Below are positions 22,685-33,517 of a stretch of 59,163 bases of DNA, piece after piece. Under the pieces are notes generated by a model. It saw nothing but the letters and a program-made list of their open reading frames with translations, was not told the DNA's origin and searched no databases. Position numbers and translations under genes: made by a program. This stretch comes from Acinetobacter tianfuensis (GTDB taxonomy: Bacteria > Pseudomonadota > Gammaproteobacteria > Pseudomonadales > Moraxellaceae): positions 1-59,163 of the forward strand of contig NZ_RAXV01000024.1 of the NCBI RefSeq assembly GCF_003611465.1. Reading direction: 5' to 3'. Numbering within the stretch: the first letter of the stretch is position 1; every line of letters begins with the position of its first letter.

Positions 22685-23251
22685 ATGGGTTTATTGATCT
22701 TCTTCCTGCTGATCTGCGCTGCGGCCATTGCCTGCATCGTGATCCGCAACAACATTGTGCGTCACCATAATGCGACCATCCGCGCTTGGTCAGATGTCGC
22801 CACGTATGAACGCCAAAAAATTAAAATTTTAGATGGCTTGCAGCCGCTGGTCGAACAGTACTCCAGCTTCGAAAAAGGCACTTTGGAAAAAGTGACTGAA
22901 CTGCGCCAAAACATTTTAAATTTAAACCTGAAAAATACAGACGTCTCTCAGCTGCAGCGCATTGAATCTTTAAATAAAGAACTGATGCACAGCCTCAATG
23001 TTGTCGTTGAAAATTACCCTGAATTAAAAGCCAATGAAATCTATCTCAAAATGATGGGTGAAATTGAAGAACAAAATGAAAATGTCGGTGCGGCGATTAC
23101 GATTTTTAACCGCAATGTCGAGTTATTTAACAACCACATTCAGATATTTCCAAACAACATTGTGAACACCATGACACTGAGCAAAAAAGCCATCCGTCCA
23201 TTTCGCGATGCAGCAGCCGCTCAAAACTTCGACTACAAGCCTAATTTTTAA
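22685..23251 (+). CDS. lemA: LemA family protein
   Basis: 188 residues, standard for LemA. N-terminal TM helix (residues about 3-20), short basic loop, then the LemA helical bundle: NATIRAWSDVATYERQKIKILDGL, ELRQNI, SLNVVVENYPELKANEIYLKMMGEIEEQNENVGAAITIFNRNVELFNNHIQIFPNNIV. LemA proteins are membrane-anchored and of unclear function. It lies 30 bases after its membrane partner, probably one unit. Confidence 0.93.
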   Translation: MGLLIFFLLICAAAIACIVIRNNIVRHHNATIRAWSDVATYERQKIKILDGLQPLVEQYSSFEKGTLEKVTELRQNILNLNLKNTDVSQLQRIESLNKELMHSLNVVVENYPELKANEIYLKMMGEIEEQNENVGAAITIFNRNVELFNNHIQIFPNNIVNTMTLSKKAIRPFRDAAAAQNFDYKPNF

Positions 23252-23328
23252 AATACCCGCTGCATCACACTAAAACTTAAAAATAATCCGGCATGTGCAA
23301 GCATGCCCGCAAAAGAAAATAAAATATT

Positions 23329-24186
23329 ATGATTGAACATATCGATATTCTAAAAAATGCGCTGATCCAAGAGTTTTACCAGCTCTATGATTATTATTAT
23401 GAAGACGAGATCTACGCCTGCACATTGGTCTTTAACAAATACATGCTGATTGACTATTTAGCGGTATCGACCAAACGCAGTATTTTTTCAGAAGAAGAAG
23501 ACCGCAAACAGTATCTTGCGCCTAAAGACCAATGGAATGTCCGAAAATGGCGCTACCGCTCAAGCCCATCTTTAGACTCTGGCCTGACGAAATTCAAGTT
23601 TATTCTGTCTGACTATTTCAAGTCACAGCACAGTTTTGGCAATCCTCTTCTAGACACGCCAAGCATCGATGCGCACAACAACTTAGATGTACTGCTGAAT
23701 GCCTTTAAGCAAGCTAAAGAAGCGCTGGTTGACTCCTATGGTTTAGACATTGACCAAATTTTATTTTTTATCAGCCTGCCGTCGCAGCCTGAAATTGAAA
23801 TTCAGTCTGCCCGCTTTCTGAATCCTGAAAACCGCTTATTTTTAAACTTTTTAAAAATAAAAGAACCGAAAATCACAGAGAAGCAAGAGCAGAATAAGCG
23901 TTTCCGCCTGTCTCAAACAGATAAAGACATGCTGATCGATCTGGCTCAGCTGGCAGAAGTTGAACCTTATGATTATCTGCAAGTTGCGCAATCTGCCTAT
24001 TTACTTACACTGGAACCGCATTTTGTAGACTGCAATATCTACATTCAGAAATTGGTGCAAACCATTGCAGCCATGCCCTCTGGTGAAAAAGGCAACTGCG
24101 CGATGCAAAAGCATGAAATTTTGTCCCGCATCAGCCAGTTCTATCATGAATCATACTTTGCGCAGCAGTCTGCTGACTCGATCTAA
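23329..24186 (+). CDS. hypothetical protein, possibly DUF4303-like
   Basis: 285 residues, no TM segment or signal peptide. N-terminal half IYACTLVFNKYMLIDYLAVSTKRSIFS followed by a WNVRKWRYRSS block resembles DUF4303 immunity-like proteins; the C-terminal half (SQTDKDMLIDLAQLAEVEPYDYLQVAQSAYLL) is helical. Family call is low confidence. Gap of 77 bases to lemA suggests the same transcript. Function unknown. Confidence 0.6.
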   Translation: MIEHIDILKNALIQEFYQLYDYYYEDEIYACTLVFNKYMLIDYLAVSTKRSIFSEEEDRKQYLAPKDQWNVRKWRYRSSPSLDSGLTKFKFILSDYFKSQHSFGNPLLDTPSIDAHNNLDVLLNAFKQAKEALVDSYGLDIDQILFFISLPSQPEIEIQSARFLNPENRLFLNFLKIKEPKITEKQEQNKRFRLSQTDKDMLIDLAQLAEVEPYDYLQVAQSAYLLTLEPHFVDCNIYIQKLVQTIAAMPSGEKGNCAMQKHEILSRISQFYHESYFAQQSADSI

Positions 24187-24292
24187 GAAAATTACAGAGG
24201 CAGCACACGTCAAAGCTGGCGTTTAAGGTCAGAATCAAGGAAAATAGTGTACTTTTAGCACTATCGATCAGCGAACTGTTTTTTCGCCTTGA

Positions 24293-25435
<1,143 letters not shown>

Positions 25436-25540
25436 TTCAGTCAGTATTTGCACTGAAGAAAAAGACAAGGTAAATTGCAGAACAAGCTAATTTATTGTCA
25501 TGTAATTGATATACAATTTTATTCGTTTTAGGAAATACCG

Positions 25541-25870
25541 ATGAGCCTTTTTATTTCTACTGCCCACGCCGCTGGCGAAGCTGCACAACAGCCTAGCATG
25601 ATGGCGAACCTTTTGATGATTGCCGTATTCGTAGCAATCTTCTATTTCTTAATCTGGCGCCCTCAAGCAAAACGTGCAAAAGAACACCGCTCGTTAGTTG
25701 AAAGCCTAGGTGTAGGCAGCGAAGTTGTATTTGCCGGCGGTTTAATGGGCAAAATCATCAAAATTGAAGGTGATTTTGCAGTGGTTGAGTTAAGCCGCGG
25801 TGTAGAAGTGAAAATTCAGCGCGCAAGTGTGATTTCAGTTCTCCCTGAAGGCACTTTAAACAACCTTTAA
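25541..25870 (+). CDS. yajC: Sec translocon accessory protein YajC
   Basis: 109 residues, normal for YajC. One TM helix at about 22-42 (LLMIAVFVAIFYFLIWRPQ) followed by the conserved RPQAKRAKEHRSLVESLGVGSEVVFAGGLMGKI. It binds SecD-SecF at the inner membrane. A clean terminator hairpin follows within the cluster. Confidence 0.97.
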   Translation: MSLFISTAHAAGEAAQQPSMMANLLMIAVFVAIFYFLIWRPQAKRAKEHRSLVESLGVGSEVVFAGGLMGKIIKIEGDFAVVELSRGVEVKIQRASVISVLPEGTLNNL

Positions 25871-25879
25871 TCAAAAAAC

Positions 25880-25904
25880 AGTCGTGCTTCTGCACGACTT
25901 TTTT
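25880..25904 (+). terminator. terminator between yajC and secD
   Basis: AGTCGTGC (25880-25887), loop TTCT, GCACGACT, then TTTTT. It separates yajC from secD, 20 bases before the secD ATG, so secDF needs read-through or its own promoter in this gap or in yajC. Confidence 0.8.
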
Positions 25905-25923
25905 CATTTTAAGAAGAAAACAG

Positions 25924-27822
25924 ATGCGTTACCCAGCATGGAAATATCTGCTGATCCTTGTGGTTCTAGTGATCAGCACATTATATGCCCTGCCAAGTTT
26001 GTATCCAGATGAACCAGCTGTTCAAATTTCGGGTGCCAAAGCCGGTACTCAAATTGACCAGAGCATCGTGCAAAAAGCAGAGCAGATTTTAAAAAGTGAT
26101 AACATTGCAACACATGACAACAGCTTCACAAACAATGCCGCTTTACTGCGTGTAGACTCAAGCGAAGCCCAATTAAAAGCAAAAGATGCTTTGCGCCGAG
26201 GTCTAGGTGATGATTATGTTGTTGCTTTAAACCTTGCGCCGACTACACCAGAATGGCTGCAAAAAATTGGCGCTAAGCCAATGAAATTAGGCTTAGACTT
26301 ACGCGGCGGTGTTCACTTCCTGCTTGAAGTCGATATGGACAAAGCCATTTCACAGCGTATGGAAACATCTGCTGCAGACTTGCGCCGTCAGCTGCGTGAC
26401 AGCAAGCTGAAATTTAACAGCCTGACACTGAATAACAACACCATTACGATGCAGTTTGCAAACAATGCAGACCGCGCCGCAGTCATGGACTTCTTGCGCA
26501 GCAATGGCAATGAATATACACAGCAAGCGATTGCAACCAGCGAAGGCGCCAGCCTGCGCCTGAACTACACGGACATCCGCAAGCAAGAAATTGAATCCTA
26601 TGCCGTTAACCAAAACTTAACAACGCTGCGCAACCGTATTAACGAGTTAGGCGTTGCCGAAGCATTGGTGCAAACTCAAGGCAGCAACCGCATTGTGGTT
26701 GAACTTCCGGGTGTGCAAGATACCGCTGAAGCGAAACGTGTTTTAGGCCGTACTGCAAACTTAGAATTCCGTCTTGTATCTGATCTGAACGACCAATACA
26801 TTGACCCTTATACAGGTCAAGCAAAAGGTTCCGTACCGCCAGGCACTGAAGTATTTGCTTATGAGTCTTTAGACAGCGGCCGCCAATTGCTGTTGAACCG
26901 TACACGTATTTTAACAGGTGAACGTGTTCAAAACGCCTCTAGCGGTTTCAGCCAAGACACTGGCGGCGCCGAAGTAAACATTACTTTGGATACTGCCGGC
27001 GGCAAACTGATGTCTGAAGCGACACGTTCAGCTGTAGGCAAACGTATGGCGGTGCTGTTTATTGAAAATAAACAAAAAATCAGCTATGTAACTGACCCGG
27101 CGACAGGAACACAAACTGAAGTCCGTACGCCATACACAGAATCAGTCGTGATTAATGCGGCAACGATTCAGGCTGTACTGGGTTCATCATTCCGAATTAC
27201 CGGCCTTGACTCTCCGCAAGAAGCGGCAGAACTCGCGCTGATGCTGCGTGCAGGCGCTTTAGCTGCGCCAATGTACTTCGTAGAAGAGCGTGTAATTGGT
27301 CCAAGCCTAGGTCAAGAAAATATTGATAAAGGCGTCATGTCGACACAGCTCGGTTTCTTGCTGGTTGCAATCTGGATGGTGGTTTTCTTCCGTCTATTCG
27401 GCTTAATTGCCAACTTTGCATTAGTGATGAACTTGGCCATGATTTTAACCGTCATGTCTTGGATTGGCGCTTCGCTTACCCTGCCGGGTATTGCGGGTAT
27501 CGTCATCACAATTGGTATGGCAGTCGATGCCAACGTACTGATATGTGAGCGGATCAGAGAGGAAATGAAATGGGGGGCGTCGCCTAAGCAAGCCATTGTT
27601 GCTGGTTATGACCGTGCCTACAACACCATTTTCGACTCAAACTTAACCACATTCCTCGTTGCGTTTATTCTGTTCGCAATTGGTACAGGTCCAATTAAAG
27701 GCTTCGCCGTTACACTGATGATCGGTATCGTCTGCTCAATGTTTACAGCAATTACTGTAACACGCGCAATCGTACAGCTGATCTATGGTAAAAAACGCGA
27801 CCTGAAAAAGTTGAGCATTTAG
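25924..27822 (+). CDS. secD: protein translocase subunit SecD
   Basis: 632 residues, as in other gammaproteobacteria. One N-terminal TM helix, large periplasmic P1 domain with GLDLRGGVHFLLEVDMD, then VVELPGVQDTAEAKRVLGRTANLEFR. The TM2-6 bundle carries GMAVDANVLICERIREEM, the signature of RND-type SecD. SecDF uses proton motive force to pull exported proteins through SecYEG. Seven bases separate it from secF. Confidence 0.98.
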   Translation: MRYPAWKYLLILVVLVISTLYALPSLYPDEPAVQISGAKAGTQIDQSIVQKAEQILKSDNIATHDNSFTNNAALLRVDSSEAQLKAKDALRRGLGDDYVVALNLAPTTPEWLQKIGAKPMKLGLDLRGGVHFLLEVDMDKAISQRMETSAADLRRQLRDSKLKFNSLTLNNNTITMQFANNADRAAVMDFLRSNGNEYTQQAIATSEGASLRLNYTDIRKQEIESYAVNQNLTTLRNRINELGVAEALVQTQGSNRIVVELPGVQDTAEAKRVLGRTANLEFRLVSDLNDQYIDPYTGQAKGSVPPGTEVFAYESLDSGRQLLLNRTRILTGERVQNASSGFSQDTGGAEVNITLDTAGGKLMSEATRSAVGKRMAVLFIENKQKISYVTDPATGTQTEVRTPYTESVVINAATIQAVLGSSFRITGLDSPQEAAELALMLRAGALAAPMYFVEERVIGPSLGQENIDKGVMSTQLGFLLVAIWMVVFFRLFGLIANFALVMNLAMILTVMSWIGASLTLPGIAGIVITIGMAVDANVLICERIREEMKWGASPKQAIVAGYDRAYNTIFDSNLTTFLVAFILFAIGTGPIKGFAVTLMIGIVCSMFTAITVTRAIVQLIYGKKRDLKKLSI

Positions 27823-27829
27823 GAGATCG

Positions 27830-28807
27830 ATGATGACTGATAATACTCAACTTAATCCTAAAAAATACGGCCGTCCAGAAGATGAGCGGGTCATTCCGTT
27901 CATGAAGATTGCCCTGCCGGCAGCCATTCTTTCCATTGTGCTGACTGTGGCAAGCTTATTTTTCATTGTGACTAAAGGCCTAAACCTTGGTCTAGATTTC
28001 ACTGGCGGTATTTCTGCTGAGCTGAACTACAGTCAGCCGGTGAAAGCTTCGGATGTTACCCAGTCTTTAGCCAAAGCCGGCTTTAATGATGCTGTCGTAC
28101 AAACGATTGGTTCGAACCGTGATCTGATGGTCCGTATGCCTGTACAGGAAAATGCAGAAGCTGCTGATCTGACTAAAGCAATTACAGCGGCCGTACAGCT
28201 GCCTGGAAACAGCGCAGAAGTACACAAGGTTGATGTTGTGGGCGGCCAAGTCGGCAATGAGCTGTATATGCGTTCTGGCGGGGCTGTAGCGCTTGCTTTA
28301 CTGCTGATGCTGGTATACGTCACGATCCGTTTCGAATTTAAACTCGCTATTGGCGCTGTACTGTCATTATTCCATGACATTATTGTGACTCTGGGTATTT
28401 TTGCCCTTATGCAATGGCCATTTGATTTGACGGTACTGGCGGCATTACTGGCAATTATCGGCTTCTCACTGAACGATAATATTGTGGTCTCGGACCGTAT
28501 CCGTGAAAACTTCCGTAAAATCCGCGGTGCAGAACCGCTGGAAATCGTCAACATTGCATTGACGGAAACACTTCGCCGTACCATTCATACCTCAATGACA
28601 CTATTGCTGGTGGTGCTTGCAATGATGTTCTTTGGCGGTGAAGGTCTGAAATGGTTCTCTATCGCAATGTTTGTCGGTGTTTTTGTCGGCACATATTCGT
28701 CTATTTATATCGGTACTGCATTCTCGCTATGGCGCGGTCTAAACCGTCAAGACTTTATTGTTCAAGTGAAGCCTGAGTTTGATGAAGAAGAAGAAATTCC
28801 TCATTAA
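27830..28807 (+). CDS. secF: protein translocase subunit SecF
   Basis: 325 residues. Six TM helices, with GLDFTGGISAEL in the first periplasmic part and the conserved FSLNDNIVVSDRIRENFR in TM4. Start ATG at 27830 with AGGAGATCG upstream. Forms a complex with SecD. The acidic C-terminus FDEEEEIPH is cytoplasmic. A strong terminator follows. Confidence 0.98.
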   Translation: MMTDNTQLNPKKYGRPEDERVIPFMKIALPAAILSIVLTVASLFFIVTKGLNLGLDFTGGISAELNYSQPVKASDVTQSLAKAGFNDAVVQTIGSNRDLMVRMPVQENAEAADLTKAITAAVQLPGNSAEVHKVDVVGGQVGNELYMRSGGAVALALLLMLVYVTIRFEFKLAIGAVLSLFHDIIVTLGIFALMQWPFDLTVLAALLAIIGFSLNDNIVVSDRIRENFRKIRGAEPLEIVNIALTETLRRTIHTSMTLLLVVLAMMFFGGEGLKWFSIAMFVGVFVGTYSSIYIGTAFSLWRGLNRQDFIVQVKPEFDEEEEIPH

Positions 28808-28825
28808 TTCAAACACCGCTTTATA

Positions 28826-28851
28826 AAAACCCATCTTCGGATGGGTTTTTT
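28826..28851 (+). terminator. secF terminator
   Basis: CCCATC, loop TTCG, GATGGG with an A-rich left flank and a T6 tail. End of the tgt-sec cluster. Confidence 0.85.
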
Positions 28852-28876
28852 ATGCTCATTAAAATATATAGATAAT

Positions 28877-28905
28877 AAAAGACCCGCAAATTGCGGGTCT
28901 TTTAT
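28877..28905 (-). terminator. relA terminator (convergent)
   Basis: GACCCGCAA-A-TTGCGGGTC at 28881-28899, A run on the left as read plus, so T run on the minus strand. Serves relA. Confidence 0.8.
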
Positions 28906-28925
28906 TTACAGTTTTGGCTGCCGTA

Positions 28926-31232
28926 TCAGTTACCTTGAACCAAACGGCGCGCACTGATAATACCCGGCTGCTGCTCAAGACGGGCCAACAAACGCGACAG
29001 CTGCGCCAAACCTTTGACTTCAATCAGCAGTTTCATATTCGCAATGCCGTCCGCCTCTGAAATAGTGTTCACTTGACGGATATTAATTTGATCAGAGAAG
29101 ATCACTTGAGTCAGATCTTTCAATAAGCCGCGGCGGTCATACGCTTCCACCACTATCTGCACGCTTTGACCGCGTGTCGGCTGCATTTCCCAATCTGCTT
29201 CAACAGCGCGCTCAGGCTCTTGGCTGATCATGCGTACATAATCTGGACAAGCCACCTTATGAATGCTCACACCGCGATTCAGTGTAATGTAGCCGCCAAT
29301 CGACTCGCCATGCACAGGCTGGCAGCACTGCGCGATATGCAGTTCTACGTTATCTAAACCGTCAATTAAAATACCATGCGCCGACAAGGTATGGCTGGCG
29401 CGCGGGTTGAGTGTCGGCTTCAGCACCAGTTCAGGCTCATCCTGATCCAAATGCATATGACGGTTGACCTGATTAATCAGCGCATGCAGGCTAATATCGC
29501 CATTCACTAAGCCAATCAGAATGTCCTCACCCAATTTCACATTGAAGTGATTGCAGTAATCACTTAAATCAATGCTTTTCGGGTGGATCGCTAAACGCGC
29601 CAGCTCTTTGTTCAGCAGGTCACGGCCCACTTCCAAATTCTTACTGCGGTCCTGCTGACGGAACCAGTGACGCAGTTTGTCTCGCGCACGGGCAGTTTTA
29701 ATGTAGCCCAGCGAGTTCACCAGCCAGTCACGGTTTGGTTCACGGTCTTTCTTGGTCAGAATTTCAACCTGCTCACCAGTTTTCAGCGTATAAGTCAGCG
29801 GCACATAACGCTGGTTTACACGGGCTGCATAACACTTGTTGCCCACTTGCGTATGCACGTGATAAGCAAAGTCCAATACTGTAGAACCGCGGGGCAATTC
29901 TTTAATATCGCCGTCACGGCTAAATACATAAATCTTTTCAAAGCCTTCAAAATCTTGAATTTGTTCAAAATTCTCAGTGCTTTCTTCGTCTTTATGCGCG
30001 CTGGCATCATTGCGTTCTTGGTAGTGCTCCAAAACTGAACGCAATGAATGTAAACGGTGATTAAAAGACTGGTCGGTATTTTTTGAACCCTCTTTATAGT
30101 TAAAATGCGAACATACACCCAGCTCTGCTTCCTGATGCATGCTGTTGGTCCGGATTTGCACTTCAAGAGATTTGTTTTCTGCAATCACCGCTGTATGCAG
30201 CGAACGGTAGCCATTGGCTTTCGGATTGGTAATATAGTCATCAAACTGATGCGGTATATGACGCCAGATTTGATGCACAATACCTAAAGTGTGATAACAC
30301 TCCGGCACCGATTTCACCAGTACACGCAGCGCACGGATATCATAAAGCTGATCAAAGCTCAGGTTTTTACTTTTCATTTTTCGATAGATCGAATAAATGT
30401 GCTTTACCCGGCCGTTAATTTCGGCTTCAATATCATGCTCTGCCAGTTCATTGCGCAGTTTTTCAATAACAAACTGAATGTACTGTTCACGCTCCAAACG
30501 CTTTTCATTCAATAAAGAAGCAATTTCTTTATAACGCTCAGGCGCAAGATAACGGAAGGCTAAATCTTCAAGCTCCCACTTCAGCTGCGCTATGCCTAAG
30601 CGGTGCGCAAGCGGTGAGTAAATAGTTAACACTTCACGCGCAACACGTTCCTGACGCTCACGTGATGAATGCGCCAGCTCACGCAGCGCATAGGTACGTT
30701 CAGCCAGTTTGACCAATACAACACGGACATCTTCCGTCACTGAAATCAGCATTTTATAAATGCCTGATAAATGCTCACGCTGATTATTATTAAAATGATC
30801 TTCTAAGCGTTTATTTTGTTCAATCAGTTCAGACAGCTTACCCATGGACAGCGTGCCTTTTACCAAGGCATGCACTTGTTCGCCAAATTTTTCCAGCACT
30901 TCGTCCAGCGGCATTACACCTTCACGCACACAGCGGTACAGCATTGCTGCTGACAAGGTATCTTCATCGACATGCAAATGCGCCAAAATATCGGCCATTT
31001 CAATACCCGTATAAAAGGTATTTGAACGATGGCTGACGGTAGATTCCATTTCTTTTTGCAGTGTCAGATGCGCAACTTCTTCAAGCTGCGTCAGCGCTTC
31101 ACCGTCTAATATGCCGCGAACACGATTCAGCCATTCGTCTAAATCCTGCAGCGCTTGATCGGCATGTTCTACAGTCGCTTCCTGAGACAGCTCATTAAGA
31201 CGTCCCGGGAGTTGTTCCCGTACTGTGACCAT
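28926..31232 (-). CDS. relA: (p)ppGpp synthetase RelA
   Basis: 768 residues. N-terminal pseudo-hydrolase region about 40-190: the canonical HD and neighbouring metal residues are absent (YTGIEMADILAHL at the start, LVKLAERTYALREL near the end), so it is synthetase-only RelA rather than SpoT. Synthetase: GRVKHIYSIYRKMKSK, YDIRALRVLV, YITNPKANGYRSLHTAV and EVQIRT. Then TGS (VFSRDGDIKELPRGSTVLDFAYHVHT), helical, zinc finger (IAQCCQPVHGESIGGYI) and ACT (VVEAYDRRGLLKDLTQVI). Activated on stalled ribosomes. Start is next to the rlmD stop region. Confidence 0.95.
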   Translation of the reverse strand: MVTVREQLPGRLNELSQEATVEHADQALQDLDEWLNRVRGILDGEALTQLEEVAHLTLQKEMESTVSHRSNTFYTGIEMADILAHLHVDEDTLSAAMLYRCVREGVMPLDEVLEKFGEQVHALVKGTLSMGKLSELIEQNKRLEDHFNNNQREHLSGIYKMLISVTEDVRVVLVKLAERTYALRELAHSSRERQERVAREVLTIYSPLAHRLGIAQLKWELEDLAFRYLAPERYKEIASLLNEKRLEREQYIQFVIEKLRNELAEHDIEAEINGRVKHIYSIYRKMKSKNLSFDQLYDIRALRVLVKSVPECYHTLGIVHQIWRHIPHQFDDYITNPKANGYRSLHTAVIAENKSLEVQIRTNSMHQEAELGVCSHFNYKEGSKNTDQSFNHRLHSLRSVLEHYQERNDASAHKDEESTENFEQIQDFEGFEKIYVFSRDGDIKELPRGSTVLDFAYHVHTQVGNKCYAARVNQRYVPLTYTLKTGEQVEILTKKDREPNRDWLVNSLGYIKTARARDKLRHWFRQQDRSKNLEVGRDLLNKELARLAIHPKSIDLSDYCNHFNVKLGEDILIGLVNGDISLHALINQVNRHMHLDQDEPELVLKPTLNPRASHTLSAHGILIDGLDNVELHIAQCCQPVHGESIGGYITLNRGVSIHKVACPDYVRMISQEPERAVEADWEMQPTRGQSVQIVVEAYDRRGLLKDLTQVIFSDQINIRQVNTISEADGIANMKLLIEVKGLAQLSRLLARLEQQPGIISARRLVQGN

Positions 31233-31268
31233 ACCCTACTCCTAATTTTTTTACTCTTCATTACGGCT

Positions 31269-32666
31269 TTAATCGTTTATTTGGCTGTCTTGTCCGGCTT
31301 GCTCAAACAATGCAATCGACTCGACATGTCCTGTATGGGTAAACATATCCATCACGCCTGCTTTGCTTAAACGATAGCCTTGCTGTGCCAAAATACCTGC
31401 ATCACGCGCTAGCGTGGCGGGGTTACACGATACATAAACGATTCTTTTTGCACCAAATTTAGGCAAATATTGCATTACCTCTTCCGCACCGGAGCGCGGC
31501 GGGTCAATCAATAATGCATCAAATCCCTGATTTGCCCAAGAATGATGCGAAAAATCTTTTGTTAAATCTTGTGAATAAAAATCGAGCCAAGAAATGCCAT
31601 TATTTAAAGCATTTTCTGCCCCGCGTTTGACCATTTCTTCACTGCCTTCTACAGCCGCAACGCGTCCTGATGCACCTACGCAGCGCGCAAGCGGCAATGA
31701 AAAATTCCCTAATCCGCAGAATAAATCTAATACCCGCTCACCTTGCTTCAATTGAAGCAAATCACATGCCAGTTTGACCATTCTCGGGTTAATGCTTGAA
31801 TTTACTTGCGTAAAATCCAAGGGATTAAATCCAAAGTTCACATCAAAATCAGGCAGTGCATAATGCAGACGCATCTCACCGGCTTGTCCGTCCTGACGGC
31901 TTAAACTTTCAGGACCTTCTGGCTGTAAATATAGCTGCCACTGTTTCTGTAACGCAAATTTTTGTAATTCGTTGACATCACTATTGCACAATTTTTCTGT
32001 GTGACGAACCAGCAGCGCGATTTGTGTATCACCCATTGCTAATTCTATATGACCAATATCCCTTTTGCCTTTTAGACTTTGGAGTAATTGCTTCAGACGG
32101 GTTATTGAGCCAAATGCGTGATCAAGTACCAAACAGCGGTCAATTGAGATTAATTTATTGCTGGCATTTTCACGGAAACCAACCACTAATTTATCTTTAG
32201 CAGGTAGATAACGTACACCAATACGGGCTTTACGGCGGTAATCTTCACGGGTTGAACGCAGCGGCTCCAGCCATTCATCAGGCTCTAAATCTGCAAAATG
32301 CGTCATATGCGACTTCAATACATTTTGCTTAAGGCGGATTTGCTCATCAGGATGGATATGCTGCATATTGCAGCCCCCGCAGGTGCCAAAATGCGCACAT
32401 GCAGGCTGAACACGCATTGCAGAAGGCTCACTGAGCAGCTCCAAACAATCCGCTTCTTCCAAACGTTTCACCGCATGCGTAATAACAGCGCGTACAGTTT
32501 CCCCCGGAAGCGCATAACGGATAAATACTTTTTTACCATGCTTTTCCAAAGGATGATCGGGATGTGAGCCGTAGTGAGCAATGCCGCGCCCCTCATGTGA
32601 CAGCGACTCAACCTGAAAAATGTAACTTGGCTGCGGTGCTTTTGGGGGCTTGGCTCTATGTTTCAT
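31269..32666 (-). CDS. rlmD: 23S rRNA (uracil(1939)-C(5))-methyltransferase RlmD
   Basis: 465 residues, normal. N-terminal TRAM domain with [17 protein letters not shown], Fe-S cysteines [18 protein letters not shown] motif [16 protein letters not shown], the [14 protein letters not shown] block and the catalytic [10 protein letters not shown] cysteine. It methylates U1939 using S-adenosylmethionine. Lies 6 bases after the exonuclease gene, probably co-transcribed with it and relA downstream. Confidence 0.97.
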   Translation of the reverse strand: MKHRAKPPKAPQPSYIFQVESLSHEGRGIAHYGSHPDHPLEKHGKKVFIRYALPGETVRAVITHAVKRLEEADCLELLSEPSAMRVQPACAHFGTCGGCNMQHIHPDEQIRLKQNVLKSHMTHFADLEPDEWLEPLRSTREDYRRKARIGVRYLPAKDKLVVGFRENASNKLISIDRCLVLDHAFGSITRLKQLLQSLKGKRDIGHIELAMGDTQIALLVRHTEKLCNSDVNELQKFALQKQWQLYLQPEGPESLSRQDGQAGEMRLHYALPDFDVNFGFNPLDFTQVNSSINPRMVKLACDLLQLKQGERVLDLFCGLGNFSLPLARCVGASGRVAAVEGSEEMVKRGAENALNNGISWLDFYSQDLTKDFSHHSWANQGFDALLIDPPRSGAEEVMQYLPKFGAKRIVYVSCNPATLARDAGILAQQGYRLSKAGVMDMFTHTGHVESIALFEQAGQDSQIND

Positions 32667-32672
32667 GCGGAC

Positions 32673-33491
32673 CTAATTGGGGGAAGATGGAAAATCAAAT
32701 TGAGTAAAATCGGTCTGTTTAGAGGTTTCACGCCAAACAGATAAAAACGCTGCCTGCTGCGGCTGTGTATATAAATACTGAATCGTAGATTGGATCAAAT
32801 GCTGATGATCTGCCGGCAAAATTTGCCCTTTCAGCAACTGAAAGCGTAAATAAATCAGCCAAGTATTCAGCACATCGCCTTCACAATAACTGGTCAGTTT
32901 TTGCCACTGCTGCTCACGCACATACTCGGGCACACGATAAGCGCCATCACCGCGTTTGCCGGGAAAACCCAGCAGATGCGCAGCATCATCCAGTTTCAGG
33001 AAGTTGCGGCCATTAAACATTGCCATCACATCCATCACATCAACATGGCGCTGATGATAACGATTCTGGTAGTTATTATAACGCTTTTGCGTATCAATCT
33101 CGCCCTGATCGAACAAACTTACTGCAGAAAGTCCATGATACATGGCGCGGAATAAAATCACAGGCAAATCAAACTGTGAACCATTCCAGCTCACAAGTGT
33201 TGGATTGCGCTTATCAAAAATAGAAAAAAAGCGTCTTAATATTTCTGCCTCAGAATACTGCTCACGGCTAAATGAAAACAGCTTCAAACCATTTTCATCC
33301 AGCCAAAGACCTGAAATACAGACAATTTCATGCAAGGGCAAGCGCTGAAAATCTGTACCGGACTCTTGTCTGCGCAGTTTTGCCAATGCAGATTCTAAAT
33401 CTGCTTCAGGCAAATCCAGTCCATGCAAATGCGCACCCGATTTTAAGTCAGTTAAGGTTTCAATATCAAAAGTTAAAACAGGTAAACGCAT
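32673..33491 (-). CDS. DEDD-family 3'-5' exonuclease (PolB-like)
   Basis: 272 residues. Exo I FDIETL (Asp9, Glu11), Exo II SWNGSQFDLP (about 100-110), Exo III YCEGDVLNTWLIY. This is the predicted 3'-5' exonuclease related to DNA polymerase B proofreading domains, single domain and cytoplasmic. In many gammaproteobacteria the gene sits next to rlmD. Substrate unknown, probably single-strand DNA or RNA ends. Start MRLPVLTF at 33491. Confidence 0.9.
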   Translation of the reverse strand: MRLPVLTFDIETLTDLKSGAHLHGLDLPEADLESALAKLRRQESGTDFQRLPLHEIVCISGLWLDENGLKLFSFSREQYSEAEILRRFFSIFDKRNPTLVSWNGSQFDLPVILFRAMYHGLSAVSLFDQGEIDTQKRYNNYQNRYHQRHVDVMDVMAMFNGRNFLKLDDAAHLLGFPGKRGDGAYRVPEYVREQQWQKLTSYCEGDVLNTWLIYLRFQLLKGQILPADHQHLIQSTIQYLYTQPQQAAFLSVWRETSKQTDFTQFDFPSSPN

Positions 33492-33517
33492 AAGTCTTTG
33501 CTCAGCCTCACGGCAGA

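Noticed and set aside
28926..31232. Degenerate HD domain as evidence of a broken spoT
   Set aside because: Loss of the HD residues is normal for RelA, and all synthetase motifs are present.
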